This document shows, piece after piece, positions 26,350-29,468 of a stretch of DNA of 29,468 bases. This stretch comes from JAUVZF01 sp964539385. GTDB lineage: Bacteria > Planctomycetota > Phycisphaerae > FEN-1346. A model generated the notes under the pieces. That model was given only the letters and a program-made list of their open reading frames with translations, ran no database searches and was not told where the DNA came from. The position numbers and the translations under genes are program-made. How positions within the stretch are numbered: the first letter of the stretch is position 1; every line of letters starts with the position of its first letter. The stretch spans positions 1-29,468 of the forward strand of contig CAZIJC010000044.1 in the NCBI GenBank assembly GCA_964539385.1, written 5' to 3'.

Positions 26350-26923
26350 ATTCCTGGTTAAACGGGCGGTCCGCGAGCGGTATGCTCTGGGTGCAACTAT
26401 TGTCGTGTTTGCCATCGTGGGCTGCTACACCGCGGGGATCCGCCCCGCGATGAACGCCGCAGAGGGCCACGAGGGGGACCTTCAGACAACCGAGAAGGTG
26501 CTCATACTTCAGCAACGCCAACTGAACCTGCTGCAGGCCGAAACCAAGGCCAGCCAGAAGACGCTCGATCAGCTCAAAGACTTGCCGTGTCCGTGGGTGC
26601 ATGCCGACAAGGCCGACGTCGTCCTCCAGGAACTCCAGAAGGAGGCCGAGACCCTTGGCTTGTCGGTCCGCTCGGTGGTTCGCGAGTCGCTCACCGGGAT
26701 GCGTCTGAAAGACGTGCCGCGGCCGGTGTTGCGGTTGCTGGTCTGTCTGGAAGTCGACGGACCGTATGCGAGTGTCATGGAGATGTTCCGCCGCCTCAGC
26801 AAGGGCGACCTTGCCGTCGGGTTGGAGGAACTCGCACTCAAGGGAAACGACGAGCCGCCGTTCGACGTGGCGGTCGTGCTCCGCTTGCGGATGCCCGTCG
26901 TGGAAGGAGACAATCATGATTAG
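26339..26923 (+). CDS. PilO/GspM-like inner-membrane protein
   Basis: A 194-residue protein with a short cytoplasmic N-terminus, one TM helix (about 17-38, YALGATIVVFAIVGCYTAGI), a coiled coil rich in Gln, Leu and Lys (about 50-85), and a ferredoxin-like periplasmic domain (about 100-190) with VVLQELQKEAETLGLSVRSV and YASVMEMFRRLSKGDLAVGL, typical of PilO/GspM. It should pair with the PilN part of the preceding protein. The start lies inside the previous gene with AAGAAGG just upstream; its end overlaps the next gene by 8 bases. A longer frame reading from 26261 is only overlap with the upstream gene. Confidence 0.82.
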   Translation: MLVEFLVKRAVRERYALGATIVVFAIVGCYTAGIRPAMNAAEGHEGDLQTTEKVLILQQRQLNLLQAETKASQKTLDQLKDLPCPWVHADKADVVLQELQKEAETLGLSVRSVVRESLTGMRLKDVPRPVLRLLVCLEVDGPYASVMEMFRRLSKGDLAVGLEELALKGNDEPPFDVAVVLRLRMPVVEGDNHD

Positions 26924-27596
26924 GATGCTGATGGCAACCCTCCTGGCCGCCAGCCTGACCGGCGTCGCCGCGGCCGCCGCGAACTCGAAGGATGCTGCCG
27001 ACCAATCCGCCGCCGGGACCCCCACGACGAAGGGGGAAGACCGGAGCTGGTTTTCACGCGTCAACCCCTTCTCGCCGTTGATCAACCCGGAGGCGATGAC
27101 CAAGAAACCCGAGCCTGTCGTGCCGCCCGGGGGCACCTCGCCCGGGACGGCGCCGGAGGGGACCGTCGCGGCCGAGGTCTCTCAGACGCCGAAGGACGAG
27201 GCCGAGGGGGAGGCTCAACCGGCCGTACCGGTGCTCAACGGCATCCTCTTCTCGGACCGCCTCGTTATCGCCATCGTCAGCGACGCCATCGCCAAGACCG
27301 GCGACCTGCTGGACGGGTACCGCATTACCTCCATAACTCGGGACACGGTGGCGGTCGAAAAGGAGGGCCGGCCTTACATCATGACGACGCGGCGGCCGAT
27401 AGCGCAACTCAACGCGCCACCGCAGGCCGCAGGCAAGGACGCGACACGCGCGACCGCGCCCGGCCCCGATCGTGAAACTCTATCGAGTCCGTCGCTCGAA
27501 ACGGCCGATAAGACGGACGCCGGCCCGCACGCGCCGGCCAAGGGGGCATCCGAACCGACCCAAGCAACCCCGCAAGGGGCTGAGCGGACGCCGTAG
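26916..27596 (+). CDS. PilP/GspC-like periplasmic linker protein
   Basis: A 226-residue exported protein. The N-terminus (MIRMLMATLLAASLTGVAAA) is a signal peptide or anchor. A proline-rich linker (about 60-105) with NPFSPLINPEAM and PEPVVPPGG follows, then a small beta domain (about 108-160) with VPVLNGILFSDRLVIAIVSD, LLDGYRITSITRDTVAVEKE and GRPYIMTT, matching the homology region of GspC/PilP that binds the secretin. The C-terminal 65 residues are low-complexity (Ala, Pro, Thr). The ATG has AAGGAG at 7 bases. In known machines this protein bridges the PilN-PilO complex to the secretin, the next gene. A GspB-like role cannot be excluded. Confidence 0.78.
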   Translation: MIRMLMATLLAASLTGVAAAAANSKDAADQSAAGTPTTKGEDRSWFSRVNPFSPLINPEAMTKKPEPVVPPGGTSPGTAPEGTVAAEVSQTPKDEAEGEAQPAVPVLNGILFSDRLVIAIVSDAIAKTGDLLDGYRITSITRDTVAVEKEGRPYIMTTRRPIAQLNAPPQAAGKDATRATAPGPDRETLSSPSLETADKTDAGPHAPAKGASEPTQATPQGAERTP

Positions 27597-27607
27597 GGGG
27601 CTCCGGC

Positions 27608-29152
27608 ATGACACGACATGGGACCATCGCGGCAGTCGTTCTCGTAGCGTTCCTGGTGACCGGGTGCGCACGGAGCAAGTCTCGCACCGCTGAACGGCCG
27701 CCGCGCGTCCGCGTCGAGGGCGCCAAGATCCTGGATCCCGACCCGGAACTCCTGGCCCGGATCGAGTCGTCCGTCCCCCTCGATAAACTGAAGGCGGAGC
27801 CTGTTGAGATTGAAGTGCCCGAGACGTGCAAGCCGCCGCCCGGCGTCGCGGAGGGCGTCACGGTCTCGCTTGATGTGATCGACGCCCGCGCCACGGAGGT
27901 CCTGCGCGGACTGGCCTACCAGGGCGACGTGGACCTGGTCCTGGCAGGCCAGACCGATCAGCGCGTTACCGTTCGCATCCAGGACAGGCCCTGGGCCGAA
28001 GCGTTGCAGGCGGTCCTTCAAGCGGCCCACCTGATGGCCGAGTGGGAAGGCAATCGCGTGCGGGTCCTGACGACTCAGCAACTTCAGATGGAGGAGCAGA
28101 CCGCCGAGCAACTCGAACTGCTTCGCCCCCGGACCGCCGTCATCCCCCTCTACAGCCTCCTGGCGAAGGATACCGCCAAGACGCTGACGTCGATGCTGTC
28201 GGCGGCCGGACGCATCGGCCTCGACGAGGAACGCAACGCTCTCATCATCACCGACACCTCGTCGCACATCGAGTCGATCCGCCTCGCCGTTCACCAACTG
28301 GACACCGCCCCGCTCCAGGTCATGATCGAGGCCGTCATTGTTGACGTGACCCTGACCGACGAACTCCACTACGGCTTCGACTGGACGCTGACCAAGGTGG
28401 ACGGTGACCAGTTTACCCTCCAGCAGCGACTCACGGTAGGCGCCGGCACCAACGCGGTCACGAATCCGGGCGGCCAGGCCCAGTTCACGTTCCTCGGCGA
28501 CAACTGGACCATAAACGGCGTCTACGACATGCTCCAGACCTTCGACAGCGCCAAGATCCTGGCCAACCCCAAGGTCCTGGCCATCAACAACCGCAAGGCC
28601 AGTATCGAGATCATCGAGGAAATCCCCTACCAGGAACTTACGCAGACGGGCGAGGGCGGAAACATCGGCACCACGGCCTTCAAGGACGTCGGCATCAAAC
28701 TCGAAGTGACGCCACGCATCGGCGAGGACGGAAGCGTGCACCTGGATCTGAGCGTCGAACAAAGTGCCGACACGGGCGCCGCCGTCAACCAGATCCCCGT
28801 CATTCAGACCCGCCGGAGCCAGTCCGTCATGACCATGCGCGACGGGCAGATTGCCGTACTCGGCGGACTCCGGCGCCACCGGACCGTCGCCAACGAGGAT
28901 AAGATCCCCGTTCTCGGCGACATCCCGTGGCTCGGGGTCCTGTTTCGCCGCGTCCAGACGGTCGATGTTGATACGGAACTGGTGCTTTTTATTCGGGCCA
29001 AACTGGTTCCGCGCCACCTCGGCCTGACCCCACGCGAGAAGAAACTGGCCGACGCCCTCGACCATCTCGACCGCCGCCCGCAAATCCAGCGGACCGACCC
29101 GCTCCGGCGCAACGCCAAAGCCGAGGAGGACCGCGCCCGCCGGGTGCCGTAG
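27608..29152 (+). CDS. gspD: Secretin GspD/PilQ-like outer-membrane lipoprotein
   Basis: A 514-residue secretin. A lipoprotein signal with lipobox VTGC (Cys20) implies outer-membrane targeting without a separate pilotin. Domains in order: an STN/N0 domain (about 83-155, TVSLDVIDARATEVLRGLAY); a single N1/NolW-type domain (about 175-233, IPLYSLLAKDTAKTLTSML, NALIITDTSSHIESI); and the secretin barrel (about 238-468) with LANPKVLAINNRKASIEI, FKDVGIKLEVTPRI and KIPVLGDIPWLGVLFR. Classical GspD has N0 to N3 and about 650 residues, so this is a compact form closer to PilQ. The last 45 residues are charged and arginine-rich. The start follows AGGGGG. It is the last gene of the operon, 11 bases after the pilP-like gene. 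Confidence 0.93.
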   Translation: MTRHGTIAAVVLVAFLVTGCARSKSRTAERPPRVRVEGAKILDPDPELLARIESSVPLDKLKAEPVEIEVPETCKPPPGVAEGVTVSLDVIDARATEVLRGLAYQGDVDLVLAGQTDQRVTVRIQDRPWAEALQAVLQAAHLMAEWEGNRVRVLTTQQLQMEEQTAEQLELLRPRTAVIPLYSLLAKDTAKTLTSMLSAAGRIGLDEERNALIITDTSSHIESIRLAVHQLDTAPLQVMIEAVIVDVTLTDELHYGFDWTLTKVDGDQFTLQQRLTVGAGTNAVTNPGGQAQFTFLGDNWTINGVYDMLQTFDSAKILANPKVLAINNRKASIEIIEEIPYQELTQTGEGGNIGTTAFKDVGIKLEVTPRIGEDGSVHLDLSVEQSADTGAAVNQIPVIQTRRSQSVMTMRDGQIAVLGGLRRHRTVANEDKIPVLGDIPWLGVLFRRVQTVDVDTELVLFIRAKLVPRHLGLTPREKKLADALDHLDRRPQIQRTDPLRRNAKAEEDRARRVP

Positions 29153-29165
29153 GCATGGCCGTATA

Positions 29166-29191
29166 AAATCTCAAATCTCAAATCTCAAATC
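29166..29191. repeat. Tandem heptamer repeat AAATCTC, 3.7 copies
   Basis: AAATCTC occurs three times in a row followed by AAATC, starting 14 bases after the secretin stop. It is AT-rich in otherwise GC-rich DNA. It may be a genome-wide dispersed element or a recombination site. Confidence 0.85.
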
Positions 29192-29222
29192 AAGTTACGT
29201 TTGGCTCCTTGGGGCGTTTTGC

Positions 29223-29278
29223 CGATCGAACGGGAACGCCCCCGTTTGATCGCAAAAGCAGGCCCAACTCCTGCTTTT
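29223..29278 (+). terminator. Double-hairpin terminator of the secretion operon
   Basis: First stem: CGATCGAACGGG (29223-29234) with CCCGTTTGATCG (29241-29252), 12 bp with one G-U pair. Second stem: AAAAGCAGG (29254-29262) with CCTGCTTTT (29270-29278), 9 perfect pairs, loop of 7, ending in four T on the plus strand and four A on the other side. The second hairpin is a standard intrinsic terminator and could work in both directions. Confidence 0.75.
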
Positions 29279-29445
29279 CCCTCAGCCTCGCCCCATCCTG
29301 CCGTGCCGGAAAAACTTGCCCCCCTCTGCTAAGCCGTGTCGGTGAAGGGACTTGAATTCCTCTCGCCGGATTGGCATGGTGGTTTCCGTAACAAGAACCA
29401 TCACGCAAGTGCAGCGAAGCCTCTGCCGGAAAGGAGTTGGGACAT

Positions 29446-29468
29446 GACACCGAAGGAGTTCTTCGAGT
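29446..29468 (+). CDS. First codons of a gene cut by the window edge (possibly glutamine synthetase)
   Basis: ATG with a strong AAAGGAG site at 7-base spacing opens a frame MTPKEFFE that runs off the end. A start of the form MTPKE-hydrophobic is common in type I glutamine synthetases, and a sigma54-like motif upstream would fit nitrogen control, but eight residues are too few to identify the product. Confidence 0.6.

Larger units (their letters stand above)
29153..29445. other. Intergenic region after the secretion operon
   Basis: This 293-base gap holds an AAATCTC heptamer repeat, two stacked hairpins forming a terminator, and the upstream region of the next gene, including a weak sigma54-like motif. 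No protein gene is supported. Confidence 0.7.

Noticed and set aside
27374..29083. A 569-codon antisense frame over the secretin gene
   Set aside because: No motifs, and the secretin reads through completely on the other strand.
29190..29450. A small minus-strand frame of 86 codons in the gap after the secretin
   Set aside because: It overlaps the terminator hairpins and the ribosome site of the next gene and has no ribosome site or recognisable motif.

Overview
The window is GC-rich, densely coded DNA that most resembles an anaerobic planctomycete (Phycisphaerae-like) or a close PVC-group relative. The evidence is a pair of hydrazine-synthase-alpha-like (HzsA-related) c-type heme proteins, a Tat-exported sulfatase, a PEP-CTERM protein, an IS1380-type transposase remnant and a compact type II secretion / type IV pilus-like locus. 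No rRNA, tRNA or CRISPR array was found. The taxonomic call is an inference from gene families.

Left part (1-3250, minus strand): a sugar-use operon read leftward from a sigma70-like promoter near 3317-3346. Its genes are a RhaT-type sugar/proton symporter, a uroporphyrinogen-decarboxylase-fold protein and an FGGY carbohydrate kinase cut by the window edge. Next (3471-13184) are two large exported proteins sharing a beta-propeller plus HZS-alpha module with a CIGCH heme motif. One (plus strand) continues into a three-heme cytochrome with FN3 and LamG domains; the other (minus strand) continues into a HEAT-repeat array. A Cys-type sulfatase and a broken IS1380 transposase lie between them. Symporter, kinase, sulfatase and carbohydrate-binding-like domains together suggest use of sulfated, possibly deoxysugar-rich polysaccharide, but no substrate is proven.

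Middle (13264-18574): a PEP-CTERM protein behind a near-consensus promoter, a terminator, then a minus-strand two-component operon (membrane histidine kinase and a REC-GAF-HD-GYP regulator expected to degrade cyclic di-GMP). The 479-base intergenic region before the secretion operon is rich in inverted repeats and may encode a structured leader RNA.

Right part (18575-29152, plus strand): one tightly packed operon with the order gspE-F-G-H-I-J-K-L-M-C-D. The inner-membrane proteins are of PilM-PilN, PilO and PilP type and the secretin is a compact lipoprotein. The most unusual gene is the GspJ-like pseudopilin, which carries a lamin-tail domain that is itself split by a jelly-roll-like insertion, beside a very short GspK. 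If built as in known systems, the pseudopilus tip would carry a large adhesive or substrate-binding head. The operon ends with a heptamer repeat and a strong double-hairpin terminator, followed by the first codons of another gene, possibly a glutamine synthetase.
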